64,000 nucleotides of DNA from Haemaphysalis longicornis. Its lineage: Eukaryota; Arthropoda; Arachnida; Ixodida; Ixodidae. The notes beneath the pieces are model-generated. The model was not told the origin of the DNA, made no database searches, and saw only the letters and a program-made list of their open reading frames with translations. Position 1 is the stretch's first letter; every line of letters starts with the position of its first letter. The position numbers and the translations under genes were made by a program. The DNA lies in the NCBI GenBank assembly GCA_013339765.2, contig JABSTR010001159.1:36001-100000 (forward strand), given 5' to 3'. Of the stretch, positions 33,321 through 43,327 are shown one piece after another.

Positions 33321-33737
33321 GGGTTTGGAAATGAGGGGCTTGTGAGCACATACGGAAAGAAATGCCGGCAGTCTACAACGCTAAAGAAGGCACAGGAATG
33401 GTTATAATATTTTTTACCGTTATTGACGTTACATTAATTTAATTTTTTTAATATTAATTACGTGAGAAAGAAAAAAAGAAAAAAACTTGTCCAGAGTGGG
33501 GACCGAACCCATGCCTTTCGACAAGATCTCGAATGCCTTACCAATTCGGCTATCTCGGCGACTGTGTTCTCCTTCACTTTCTGGTGTCTGACGCTTGAGG
33601 GTGGTAGCCAGTGCCACTCAGACTACACGGGGAGAAGGGGACCTTCTTTTCAACACCCGGGGCATGAGGCGAATATTTACACCCTGTCATAAGCGGGTAA
33701 CTGGCGGGAAACCCTCAAATGCTACCTTGGCATCAAG
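33321..33737 (-). repeat. tRNA-core repeat, copy 2 (~417 bp)
   Basis: Direct repeat of copy 1, starting 478 bp after it, with small indels. One deletion removes about 17 bp between the GGTGT and GACGC segments. Its tRNA-like core is at 33489-33559. Confidence 0.8.
33489..33559 (-). tRNA. tRNA-like module in repeat copy 2
   Basis: 71 nt, equivalent to 33006-33076. The anticodon stem is perfect here (TTCGA/TCGAA, loop GATCTTG). The acceptor has mismatches (GCCGAGA against TCTGGAC). The D and T arms are kept. The compensated anticodon stem is of interest, but position 33 is still A. Confidence 0.45.
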
Positions 33738-33749
33738 CAGCTTGACAAG

Positions 33750-34116
33750 AGGTCCCCTTCCGTTGAAGAGAATGTTCCCTTCTCCCCATGTAGTCTGAGT
33801 GGCGCTGGCTACCACCCTCAAGCGTCAGATACAGTTGTAGTAAATATAAATACACAAGAAAGTGAAGGAGAACAGAGTCGCCCAGATAGCCGAATCGGTA
33901 AGGCATTCGAGATCTAATCGAAAGGCGTGGGTTCGGTCCCCAGAGTGGGGACGCGTGTTTTTCTTTCTTTCTTTGTCACGTAATTAATAAAAAAAATAAT
34001 AATGTAACGTCACTAACGGTAAAAAATAGTATAACCATTCCCCTATGCCTTCTTTAGCGTTGTAGACTGCCGGCATTTCTTTCGGTATTTCCTCATGAGA
34101 CCCTCATTTCCAAATC
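33750..34116 (+). repeat. tRNA-core repeat, copy 3 (inverted, truncated)
   Basis: Reverse orientation to copies 1 and 2. It ends at 34116 with the reversed GATTTGGAAATGAGGGT start and is truncated near 33750 in the ACACGGGGAGAAGGGG block. Copies 2 and 3 face each other almost back to back. Confidence 0.75.
33880..33950 (+). tRNA. tRNA-like module in repeat copy 3, 3' half damaged
   Basis: Acceptor 5' strand GCCCAGA, D arm, anticodon arm (TTCGA GATCTAA TCGAA) and the GTGGG of the T arm are intact. The 3' strand reads CCCCAGAGTGGGG instead of CCCCACTCTGGGC, so T-stem closure and the acceptor are lost. Confidence 0.45.
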
Positions 34117-35370
34117 ATATACATATATATATATTGTGTCGGGCTAAAAACACGCATTTGTTGAGCGCCGTAGCACTGAATGACAATGATCAGAGAGCAC
34201 GCGCACTCAACCGCTTTCCTTTGGTCACAATCGCCTCAAGGGGCAGGTCTAACGAAGGGGCTCTCTTAGGTTGCTGAAAAAGAAGTAAAAATGACGTATG
34301 CTTGTAATAAAGCTGTTTGTTTGTCTACGTTTCGGTCGGAAGCCGACCTTTCTCAAGTAATATGCAGTACTTTTACGCAACCATTCATAAGATATTCGTT
34401 CAACGAAACCAAATTAAGGAGAGATGGGGTGGGAAGGACCGCAAATACCGAAACTCAGCGATGTGAGGGAAGGGTTTAAAATACAAAAAGAAAACAACCT
34501 AAATAATTGCTGTAGGGAGAGAATACGCAAATCTTTGAGAAATCTGTCCTCTAGTTCTCTCCATCGTTTGACGGCTTGTAGAAAGAGTGGGAGAAGACCA
34601 CCTGCGTCAGACGGACGCCGCTATGCTCAAGAAAGGAAAACGCAAAGCAGTACGAAAACGTCCTTCACACTGTTGCTCCGGTGGGACAAATTCTAATGGT
34701 CAGCGACATGACGGGAAGAGTGTACAGGAAGCAGTCGCAGGGGCACGTATTTTAGTGGTGCCATTCATACACTAAAGTGAAAGGCTCGTTAAAAGCGTAG
34801 GTACGATCTCCGCACTCACAATCAATTCATGCACAATTATGCCGACCGGCAGGACAGACGGGCCGCATTAATCATTCTTAGGTCTATTCTTGAGCGCGTG
34901 TCCGGGCAGCCGAAGCTGTCGTCTCAGACCATCAACTTGGGGACGGAGGCTTAACTTCAAGGTCAATTATCTCCCCGCACGTATGTGTCGCGCGGATCTT
35001 CTCTTGGAGTGAACGTGAGTCGGCGCCTTGGTGTTCTTTTGGGGTATATACCCCCACGAAAAAAAACCCCGCTGTAGTGATTAAATAAAAAAAGAATGAC
35101 TACATTTCATGTTTGAACAACACCGGTCTTACGAATTAGTAACAGGATTATTCCGCAGCCAAATTTGCAAGAGCATGTGTAGACGGAAATATGCCCGGAG
35201 TAATATTCATTGAAGCCTTTACGGTATTGAACTTGTGAATAATTCATTATTTTCCTTGTTGGCGTTCTTGTGTACTAGAAAATCCACTCTGTAAAAGTTA
35301 AAACTTGGTGTAATCGAATAGGCGTATTTCGCAGTTAATATGTCGGGGCAAGGCTAGATGTGGCGTGAGA
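34117..35370. other. No supported gene
   Basis: Contains a small hairpin GGTCGG-AAG-CCGACC at 34334-34348 in a GTCTACGTTTCGGTC context, which I associate with 3' regions of some retroelements but cannot assign. It might be the eroded 3' UTR of the PLE to the right. Confidence 0.3.
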
Positions 35371-35377
35371 GAACATG

Positions 35378-35710
35378 TCAACAATGGCTGTTAAGGCGCA
35401 TGAGGAAAGCCTTGTCCGTCTTACCAAGGTATCTAATGGGGCACCCACCATGCTCTAGAAGGTAAACCACACTGCCGAATTCGCAATCGAGTGTCGCGTG
35501 AATGAGATGTTTTAAATCAGAGTTGCTGCTTTCTGCCATGATGGTTGTCTGCTTGTTTTTAGATACGGGGCACGAAACTTTTCCGCATGGCAGACACCAT
35601 ATTTTTGGGAGTTCTCTACAACTTGCCGTGTCCAAATTAATCTTTATTATTTTTGGGGTGCCTGTGCACAACACGAGAAGGAGTGAGCAAGATTTTCGAA
35701 AGCCGTTCAT
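35378..35710 (-). pseudogene. PLE GIY-YIG endonuclease domain
   Basis: The 110-codon frame has CLPCGKVSC and later TLDCEFGSVVYLLEHGGC, then IRYLGKTDKAFLMRLNSH. This corresponds to Cys pair, VVYLLxC-x2-C, YxGxT and RLNxH of PLE endonucleases. The canonical YIG is RYLG here. The domain nicks target DNA in active PLEs. The flanking RT is broken, so the element is dead. Confidence 0.65.
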
Positions 35711-36190
35711 TTAATCTATCGTGTTAAAATGCTTTCTCAAAAATTTTCCTAATGTTAGGACTATTACCCCCAAGGTTACAAGGTTCCTCCTACACTTATG
35801 GTTAAGCTCTTATTGGTGGTTCAGCTACTCTTGGCGATCAAAGTTTCCGCTTTGCAAATAACTTTAATGTTGTTGCTTCACTATGGTATTGTTGCTTCAC
35901 GGTACTTTGCGCAAGTTTTATCGGCTTGCTTCGAAGTCCACGAAGCAGGAAGCAATTCTCCAAGATCGTTGGGCCTGCGAGTATGGCCCATTTCTTTTGC
36001 AGTGGCCCCATAACAACGGTAAAAGTGAAGATGCTGCCGCCTACCGTTAGATTCCTTGTTTAAGATAATGATCAATTCCCTATTCGTTGGCCTTTATGTG
36101 CACGTCAATGAAATTGATTTCCGTAATTAAATAGGTGTGGATGCGATGCTTGAATGGGTCTTGTTAAAACATTCGATGAATTCGACTAAT
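35378..36190 (-). mobile_element. Penelope-like element (PLE) fragment
   Basis: Minus strand, from right to left: EFIECFNKTHSSI and EINFIDVHIKA (36185-36085), then a linker with NIGKIFEKAF and LLTPSRVVHRHPKNNKD (35770-35640). A GIY-YIG region follows with Cys pairs and FGSVVYLLEHGGCPIRYLGK (35710-35378). This is the PLE order of RT thumb, linker, CCHH-type zinc motif and GIY-YIG endonuclease. Frameshifts and stops are frequent. The right edge coincides with the Harbinger-like terminus at 36190, so the RT was probably cut by that insertion. Confidence 0.7.
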
Positions 36191-36779
36191 GCCTGTGACA
36201 CACGGCAACGCTAAATCTCCTTTAAGCTAAACAGCTTTCCCCACGTCAAAAACATTTTGTGGAAAAGAGTGGCGCCGCTGACACACAGCACCCCCCATCT
36301 CCGTTATGTAGTTCCTGTAACTGACAAACTAATAAAGTGTCGCTAGCAGTTTTGTGAAAAAAGCCCGCAAAATAACAAAAATAAAGTGCGGCTAATAAAT
36401 CTTTATTATTTCACCGAGGAACCCTGCGTTTTATCGTTCTTGAAAAGAAGTGAATGAGTAATATCACATATTTGCATTAAACAGCAACGATGGAGTGCTT
36501 TTTTTCCAATGTTCCGTTCCTAATGTGGAAACAGCGGACGCATGTTTACACTCGAAGTGGTTGCGATTAGTCTGATCCGTTCCTTGCGAGTGCGAGATAA
36601 TTTTTGGTTATTCGTTTGGCACTGTGTCCTAAAGGATGAGCCGAGTAGTTCCGACAAGGATCGGGAAGAGATCAGAGCTTTGACAGCATTGATTACACTG
36701 CTGGAGAATGACATCGATGCCGCTAAAGCACGGACACCCTCAAACAGCAGCTCCTTTTACCCAGCTACATGTTGACGGC

Positions 36780-38240
36780 GTCGGCATTTTCAAAGTGTAC
36801 TCTGAAGACCGGAAGGTGGAATTTTTCACGCAAAATGAGGTGCTTTGAACATACAGTGCCGCAGTACAGCGAGGACGATTTCATGCAGCAATTCCGGGTG
36901 ACATGGGAACGTCTCGGTTTTTGAAGCAGAGCCTGTGCCGTCTTTTTGGAAGACAAGACACGGGCATATGCGACTATATTGCCGTTGGAAAAGTAATCGC
37001 CATTGGCCTGTACAAGCTGTGCTCGATGACGGAAGACCACAGCGTGACCCACAATTTCGGCGTGGGCAGCTCAACAGTGAACAGCCTATACGGAGAATTC
37101 GGTGAGGCAGTCATCACCGTGCTGGAAAAAAAGAGTGGCTGCGCATGATGACCCCAAGTGAAATGCCCCAGCACATACGGGTACTGATTCAAAGTGCGGC
37201 TTTCCTCAGTGAGGCGGACATCTGGATGGGTGCCACTTCCAGCTATTCAGAAGTGGGAAATGCTACCGACTACCACAAATACAAGGGGTGGTGAGTGCTT
37301 GCTGTTTAATTCACCGCCTGCTCAACACCCTTTATGTTTCCCATCCAAGCGATATTGATTCCGTCTGTTTTTTTTTTATAATCGCCATTCGTATCTATCA
37401 ATCTAAACAAAAGCACATTTTACAGCAGAAATAAAGTGTGGATTCCGACATGGTTTTTACCGCTAAAAGTGGACAAACACCTGAAAGGAGATAGGGCAAG
37501 CGCTACCGGTCCTCTCTGTGCAGCGTAATCACAAACGGTGCCCTAAAATGGTTTGGTTTCTAACGGGGTTTTACGTAAAAAATAGTGTCATTATCGAATA
37601 ACTGTTGGACAGGCACTTTTGTTTACAGGTGCACAATCATCCTCTTGGCCCTAGTGGACGATAAATACCTGTTCCAATTCTTGTATGTGGGAGCCCCAGG
37701 ACGCTGCCACGACTCTCATGTGTACCAAATCTCCAAACTGGCAAAAGTGGTTGAAGACCCACTATTCCAATCTCCGGAGGCTACAAAATGGGGCACACAA
37801 CTAGCCCCGACTCATTCTGTGCTACCAGGCCTTTCTGTTGACACCGAATCTCATGAAGCCGTTCAGGCACAGTGAATTGCTAAGTGAAGAAAATAAGCCA
37901 TTGAATTACAACCTTTCGAAAGTGAGAAGGAGGTCGTCGAAATGCCTTCGGAAGGCTTAAGCTAGGTTCCACTCACCATGAAGAGCATGGAATTTGACGT
38001 CGAGAATGCTCCTTTAGGTTATTCAGGCATGCTGCATCCTGAACCACATTTGCGAGGATTTCAATGATATCATTCAGCACCAGTGGGTCACTGAATTTTC
38101 ATCAGTTTGCTGCAGCATTTCTATAGCCTTCACGCACGACGGAAGAACAAGTTGCAACGTGCGCAGCTGTTCGATCAGCACTTGCAGACTATTACAGGGA
38201 AACAAACTGAACGTGCGATAAGCTAGCCGAGAATGCTCGC
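36780..38240 (+). pseudogene. Harbinger-type DDE transposase pseudogene with an intron
   Basis: The N-terminal part reads VPQYSEDDFMQQFRVTWERLG (36850-36925), then IAVGKVIAIGLYKLCSM and NFGVGSSTVNSLYGEFGEAV (36980-37115). The next block ends ATDYHKYKGW at 37290. GT at 37291 and AG at 37627-37628 bound a 338 nt intron. Joining across it gives KGWCTIILLALVDD in frame, the normal Harbinger continuation. VGAPGRCHDSHVY holds the second catalytic Asp. After 37875 frames shift, but LLSEENKPLNYNLSK and FDVENAPLG remain. The first Asp region (GALDGxH in relatives) reads WMGATSSY, so the catalytic site is lost. Dead but well ordered. Confidence 0.75.
37291..37628 (+). other. Predicted intron in the Harbinger transposase
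   Basis: The donor GGGTG|GTGAGTG and acceptor TTTGTTTACAG|GTGC restore the YKGW-to-ILLALVD reading across a split Trp codon. The acceptor has a T-rich tract. The intron holds several in-frame stops, so splicing would be needed. Confidence 0.6.
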
Positions 38241-38269
38241 AAAACACCATTGTAAGGCTTTTTTCTCAT

Positions 38270-39930
38270 TTATTTATTTTACTGCAGAACTTCGTCACTG
38301 CGTCAACCAGCTCCTCCTGGACCTTCAAATACTGCAGACGCAGGTCCATCTCCTCCTGTGTGCCGCATCAAGTTGGTCCATTATACCCTGCTGCTGATGA
38401 ATCGCAGCTTGCTGGAACTCTTTTACTGCACTCGTACGTTCCGTGAGCGCTGCTGGCGAGGCCGCTGCTCCTGTCTACTACCGCTATAGAAACGTGCCTC
38501 TGGTGCATGCTGTCCACATGCTGCGGCTGCACTACTCCAGAGCTCCTGGCCAGCTGTGGTTGTGAAGTTCTCTTGGCTGCTCGCAGGTGAGGAGCTCAGC
38601 GACGGAATTGCCTCATGCCACGGATGTGTCGTTTCTGCGAGAATCTGTAACAACAAAATAAATCAGACGGCAAGTTGCCTACTTTGCAAATTCAGGATCA
38701 CGGGTAATTTTTTTTCATAAAAGCACAACGCTGGCATACGCCCAGTCTCTACGTGAAGAAATACTGCAATTCATGAAAGGAAGTCATGTGCACATTACTA
38801 ACTCTCAAAAGTTTGATTAATTAATTTGTACGAATTCATCAGCACAAGCCACCTTCATACATTCTGCTTGTTGTCATGGGGTGTTATTTAATACCAATTA
38901 TGTTTATCATTGAGAGTCTCACGAGCATACTGTAGGACAACATGCCTACTTGTAAGTGCATCACGTGTATTAAGGTGAATGAAAAAATTTCTTGCCTCGT
39001 CAACTGTGCCGCCGGATTCTGGTCCACTCTACTCCGTAAGCGATGGGTCAATCAGAGGCAGCTAGCCCAAGAGCCTTCGTATATCCTCAAAAAAAGTGCC
39101 AATCAGGGGCCGATGAGCCAGTGGTTCTTTCTTGCTATCCTGCACACAAAAATATTAAGACGAATATGAATATTATTCAACTAAGACAAGTGCATCACCA
39201 GCAGCTTTTTGACACATTGGGGTTTTTCGGTTTAGCAAAATACAGTAATGTTTGCCATAACATGTAATTTAAAATGGTAGCTAAATATCATGCTTCTTTT
39301 GATATTTTAGTCACAGCATGTATTTCCCCATTGGACCTGTTATGTGATTTTTTGTTGCATATACAATGAAGCACATGAAAATTGCATGAAAGGATACAAT
39401 ATTAAGCACATACCTTGACTTGTTTTCGTACAATGCACATTATCTCCTCTGTTAGGGTTTTTTTATGTGCCGACCCCTGTAAACGTTTACCCACAGAATC
39501 CTTGAAGGGTCAGTGCTCAGCTACACACAAACACACACACACACACAATACCTAAAAACCAATCGGCTGTATCTTTAAGTTGTGAAAAGTTCACACTTTT
39601 ACTAGGTAAGAGCATGTTTTTTAAAACTAGGGACACACGTTTTATTTGGTATATAATGTTTTCCCTCGCTCTGCGACAATATCACTACGCTTCTTTACCT
39701 CACCACGCCGAGTTTGGTTCCGCGCAGTTTCAACACTCGTATAAAATAAAAGCAGCCTGAACTGTCCCATGCATTTCTTCCCTCCACGTTTGGCACAAGT
39801 TCTCGATTTTTGAGTAAACTTGATCTTTGGTCCATTGTATTCCGGCTGCAGTTCACTGCGCAGCTTGTTCTCGTACCCATAGCTGTTGTGCTTTCGGGGG
39901 TGCATTTCTTCCAAATTGTCTTCCCACAAT
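38270..39930 (-). pseudogene. Myb/SANT-like partner gene of the Harbinger element, decayed
   Basis: The last exon (38656-38270) is rich in Ser, Ala and Gln and ends, after one frameshift, in a coiled segment with IHQQQGIMDQLDAAH, LRLQYLKVQEELVDAV and a stop near 38275. A 3' splice site (TTGTTGTTACAG) lies just before it at about 38648. An upstream block (39130-38980) reads RPLIGTFFEDIRRLLG and LPLIDPSLTE. A further block (39929-39642) has WEDNLEEMHP and YGYENKLRSEL, reminiscent of a trihelix/MADF fold. In known Harbingers this protein helps bring the transposase into the nucleus and onto DNA. Exon limits are uncertain. Confidence 0.45.
39518..39548. repeat. CA-type microsatellite
   Basis: ACACACAAACACACACACACACACA, about 30 bp. 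Confidence 0.85.
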
Positions 39931-40039
39931 CATCTGAGGACCCAAGTTTTCCGGTCCGACCATTGCACTCGTGGATTCTTCTGCGTTGCGCCTCTGATTT
40001 GGGGCTCCTGGTTGGAAGAATCTACCATATTGTCATGAA

Positions 40040-40456
40040 GCCAAAGACGACGTAGTTGTTTTCAAAGAAAACAAGTTTATTGGACCAAACTTGTGCTCCC
40101 CTAACAAATCAATTAATACACAGGCGGCGAAGCATCAGTCAAAAAAGTCACTTGCCCAGGCGAGCGTCGGCGAGTTGAATACCCCTACCTCTGCTGTGCT
40201 GGCTTTTTAGCTTTCGGCGCGCGTGGTTCTCAAACCGTCCGTTTACATTCAGAACATTGTAGATACAGGAAGGTTAATCTTGGCTAGTGACGTTAGGCCG
40301 AAACAGTCTCCTTATCTGAAAAGGGTAGCCCATCCGGCAGAAAAAGAAAAAAATGAAACACGCGCTTCGCTTGGCACATAGATAACACAGCTGGGCGCGG
40401 CCGGGCAGTAAAAACAATAATAACAAACAAAGCCTTAAATGGTTCGCGGATTTAGA
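40040..40456 (-). repeat. 3' LTR of a Ty3/gypsy element
   Basis: Reverse complement of the 12.4 kb LTR with the same landmarks: the CCCGGCCGCGCCC box, CTACAATGTTCTG, AAGCTAAAAAGCC, GCTTCGCCGCCT, CCAATAAACTTGTTT and GTCGTCTTTGGCTTC. It lies directly downstream, in minus orientation, of a polypurine tract and the end of an integrase, so it is the 3' LTR. Both ends are uncertain by a few bases. Confidence 0.75.
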
Positions 40457-40472
40457 CCCCCCCCCCACTTTT
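40457..40472 (-). other. Polypurine tract of the Ty3/gypsy element
   Basis: AAAAGTGGGGGGGGGG on the minus strand, immediately upstream of the 3' LTR. It would prime plus-strand DNA synthesis in an active element. Confidence 0.6.
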
Positions 40473-40559
40473 CAAGAGTGCATCGACCCGATGCTAAAAA
40501 AACGACGGTCCGAACAAACAGCAACACCAATGCGACAATAAAAAAGTCCGTCTTCTTGC

Positions 40560-41345
40560 TTAGTAAGGTTCGAGGTGAACCACGTGGACGACTTCGGGTC
40601 GCGTGCGTCGCTGTGATGTGTCGGTATCATCACCGGGGATCACTTCGTAGCTTAGTTGGCCGACACGTCTTAGAATCTGGTGGGGTCCGAAATACTGTCG
40701 GAAAAGCTTCTCACTTAGTCCGCGTCGTCGGATGAGAGTCCAAACCCACACACGATCCCCTGGGTGGTACTCGGAGTCTCGGTGTCGGAGGTTGTAGCGG
40801 CCGGCATCCTCCAGCTCCTGGTTCGTTGTACAAACTCGAGCGAGCTGGCGGGCCCAACCGCACGCTGAAGGTACCCTTGGACGTTGGCGTTGAGGTCGTC
40901 GTTGAGAGCAGTAGTCGGCCGTCTTCCGTAGACAAGCTCGAATGTTGATATCTGCGTAGATTCTTGGATAGCCATGATGTACGCAAACTTGACATATGGG
41001 AGCAGTTCGCCAACAGGTACTATGTTCAACTTTGACCTACATGAACGAATTATCCAGAATCGTCTTGTTCAAACGTTCCGTTATTCCGTTCGTTTGTGCG
41101 TGGTACGCCGTCGTTCTTCGGTGATTCGTGTTCCTGTAGCATAACATTACTTGCATCTGCAGCGCAGTAAAGGCCTTTCCGCGGTCTTTGATTACGACTT
41201 CAGGGGCTCCATGTCCCTGCTCAACTTGGCTTATGAAGAACTTTGCGACTTCTTGTGCAGTTTCCCCTCGGAAGAGCAACGGTCAGTGCGTAGCGCGTCA
41301 TGTAATCGGCCGTCATGCCGTCATGCCAGCGTCATGCTGGCCCTA
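40560..41345 (-). pseudogene. Ty3/gypsy integrase pseudogene
   Basis: Right to left: RWHDGMTADYMTRYALTVALP (41340-41285, first Asp), then HGAPEVVIKDRGKAF (second Asp) and TTAYHAQTNGITERLNKT (Glu of DD35E) in the frame 41279-41037. Next come LPYVKFAYIMAIQESTQIS and FELVYGRRPT (41029-40900). A C-terminal domain (RRGLSEKLFRQYFGPHQILRR...VVHVVHLEPY, 40751-40560) ends 88 bp before the polypurine tract. All three catalytic residues are visible, but at least three frame breaks separate the blocks. RT and RNase H are missing because a LINE begins at about 41346. Confidence 0.8.
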
Positions 41346-41363
41346 TCGCAAGACGGTACAGTA

Positions 41364-41925
41364 CTGCCATTCTAGAGGGGAGCTGGGCCACCGGCAAGAG
41401 ATTTGCCCGCATCCAGCTAGATACTTCTGCCACAAATGCAGCCAGACGAATCAATCACCTAACATATTGCCGCTGTTGACCTTTACTTTTCCCACCATTT
41501 GGAAGCAAGAAGAAGCCTCCTCAAACTATGGAATCGACAAAAGCACAACAGAAACTCAAGCTAAAAATCAGTGCCATCACGAAGAAAACCTAAGAATATG
41601 GCACCCTACTTTAGCGGCAAAATTCGCACAAAGGATGTACCCACTTCAGGGCACCCTAAGCACGAAAAGGACCCGCATATCTTACGAGGTCTCCTGGGGA
41701 CTATAACGGTAGAAATTAAAGCAAAAGCAAGGCCTCCAAAAATATTCCAGTCATACGCAGGCACCCAACAAGACATACAAGATGAGATACAACGCAAGTT
41801 CACAGTAACATCCAGTCGAGTCCGAGAAGTACTGATTTGTACCGTGGCTTGCACAATCCTGACCTCGATCGGCCTTTCCCAAAAGCTGGAAGGGAGGCAG
41901 CCCTCGCCTAACTCACAATGAACCC
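41364..41925 (+). pseudogene. LINE ORF1 zinc-knuckle remnant and spacer
   Basis: YCHSRGELGHRQEICPHPAR followed by FCHKC is a Gag-like CCHC knuckle array typical of LINE ORF1, with one Cys altered (RGELGH). The downstream frame (41571-41921) is Lys-rich and has no endonuclease motif. Confidence 0.6.
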
Positions 41926-41929
41926 TTCG

Positions 41930-42960
41930 CCCGGCAATGACAAGATTACCAATAAGCTCCTCCTTAACCTACCTTCAAGCGCCAGAGAAGCGCTCCTAGA
42001 GTATTTTAACATATGCTAGAAAACAGGTGAACTGCCGGCAACCTGGAAGCATTCAGCTGTGATCATGATTCCTATGCCAAACAAGCCTCTACGTATTGAG
42101 AATATTCGCCATATATCGCTGATTTGCTACGCGGGTAAACTTATTGAACACATGGTCTACGAACGGCTCACGCCCTATCTAGAGAACAACGGGTATATAC
42201 TGGACGCGATGTTTGGGTTCCGACAGCACCTGTGTACGCAAGACATATTTTTGCTTCTGAAGGACGACTAACAGAACCCCTGGATGGCCATCACAAGTCC
42301 TACATACTTGCCGTCGACGTCAAGGGCACCATTGAAAATGTCAAGCAAGAAAATACCCTAAAAAATCTGCAGAGTACCAATTTCGGCGCCAAAGCTTGCA
42401 ATTATGTTCGAAACTTCCTCGCGAACCGCGCGGCAGTGGTGGGCGCCTGGAACCTTCATGGCGAAAAATTCCACCTACCAAACAAAGGCACGCCTCAAGG
42501 TTCGGTGGTCTCCCCGCTGCATTTCAACATCCCCATGGTACACATGCCAAAGAAACTTCAAACCATCGAATGACTAACGCATTCTCTTTACGGAGACGAC
42601 CTCACGCTATGGGTGAGAGCGCCTACAACGGGGAAACAACAGGACCCTCTGCAGAATGCTATCGACGTGATAGTAATCTACTTACATTCTTGCGGCCTAA
42701 AGAGCGCTCCGGTGATGTCTGAACATCTCGTGTTAAATGCTCCAACTCGAAGACGACCATCCAAACTCTTTGAAGCGGATCCCAGCGTCACTGTTTACGT
42801 AATGGAAATTCCCAGGGTCAAATCCCCATGGGCACTGACTCTTGCAATGCACAAGGATGGATCGGGTGCAGCTCATCTTATTAAGGTGCAGCAAAAAGTG
42901 ACACAAGTCACCCACCTCGTTAAAAGAATAAGAAATCAACGAAAGGGGCTCGAATAACAA
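41930..42960 (+). pseudogene. LINE reverse transcriptase pseudogene (I/R1 type)
   Basis: SPGNDKITNKLLLNLPSSAR (near 41935), ELPATWKHSAVIMIPMPNKP, NIRHISLICYAGKLIEHMVY and MFGFRQHLCTQDIFLLLK (42210-42270) are RT fingers and palm. After a TAA the reading continues with the Asp region (LAVDVKGTIENV), NYVRNFLANRAAV, then NKGTPQGSVVSPLHFNI (42480-42530). SLYGDDLTLW (42588-42617) is the YxDD box, in a shifted frame. The thumb follows to 42960. At least three breaks make it inactive. Confidence 0.8.
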
Positions 42961-43000
42961 GACACTCTAAAAGATTATTGAAGCATTATTAACCAGTAGT

Positions 43001-43306
43001 ATGGCGTACGGCACCCTATACTCAGCGTTTAAAAGCGCTGAAATAAAAATTGGACATAATTATCAGGAAAGCAACCAAGACTGCTCTAAGCGCCGTTTCA
43101 TCGTGTCCACCTACAAGCTGCCTAAATTAGGCGTACATAATACGTGGAAGGAGATGGTTGAAGCCCACAAAGGCAGCCAACTTCAACGCATCAAGCTCAC
43201 TTCTTCAGGCAGAGCAGTAATCCGCTGTCTCAATTACAGTGAAACTGACATCGCGGACACCGACCAAAAAGCCAACTACCATTGGAACTCCAAGAGGCAA
43301 TCTTAG
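43001..43306 (+). pseudogene. LINE RT-RNase H connector
   Basis: MAYGTLYSAFKSAEIKIG, KLPKLGVHNTWKEMVEAHKG and SSGRAVIRCL match the post-RT connector of tick I/R1-like LINEs as I know it (AYGTPYL..., LGVHNTLEEL...EAH, TGRAIL). The frame is open for 101 codons. Confidence 0.65.
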
Positions 43307-43327
43307 GTAGCATGCATACGACGTAAC

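Larger units (their letters stand above)
36190..40036 (+). mobile_element. Harbinger/PIF-like DNA transposon, two-gene
   Basis: The left end GCCTGTGACACACGGCAACG at 36191 matches the style of Harbinger termini I know, next to a TAA-like site (ACTAAT). Inside are a plus-strand DDE transposase with an intron (36780-38240) and a converging minus-strand Myb/SANT-like gene (38270-39930). Both are expected for this superfamily. No matching right terminus was found. The element seems cut at about 40036, where a gypsy LTR begins. The left end lies inside PLE coding sequence. Confidence 0.6.
40040..41345 (-). mobile_element. Ty3/gypsy retrotransposon, 3' end (integrase plus 3' LTR)
   Basis: Complementary in content to the 12.4 kb copy (LTR plus gag) and of the same LTR family, but in opposite orientation. 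They are separate truncated copies. The junction with the LINE at 41346 truncates it. Confidence 0.7.
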
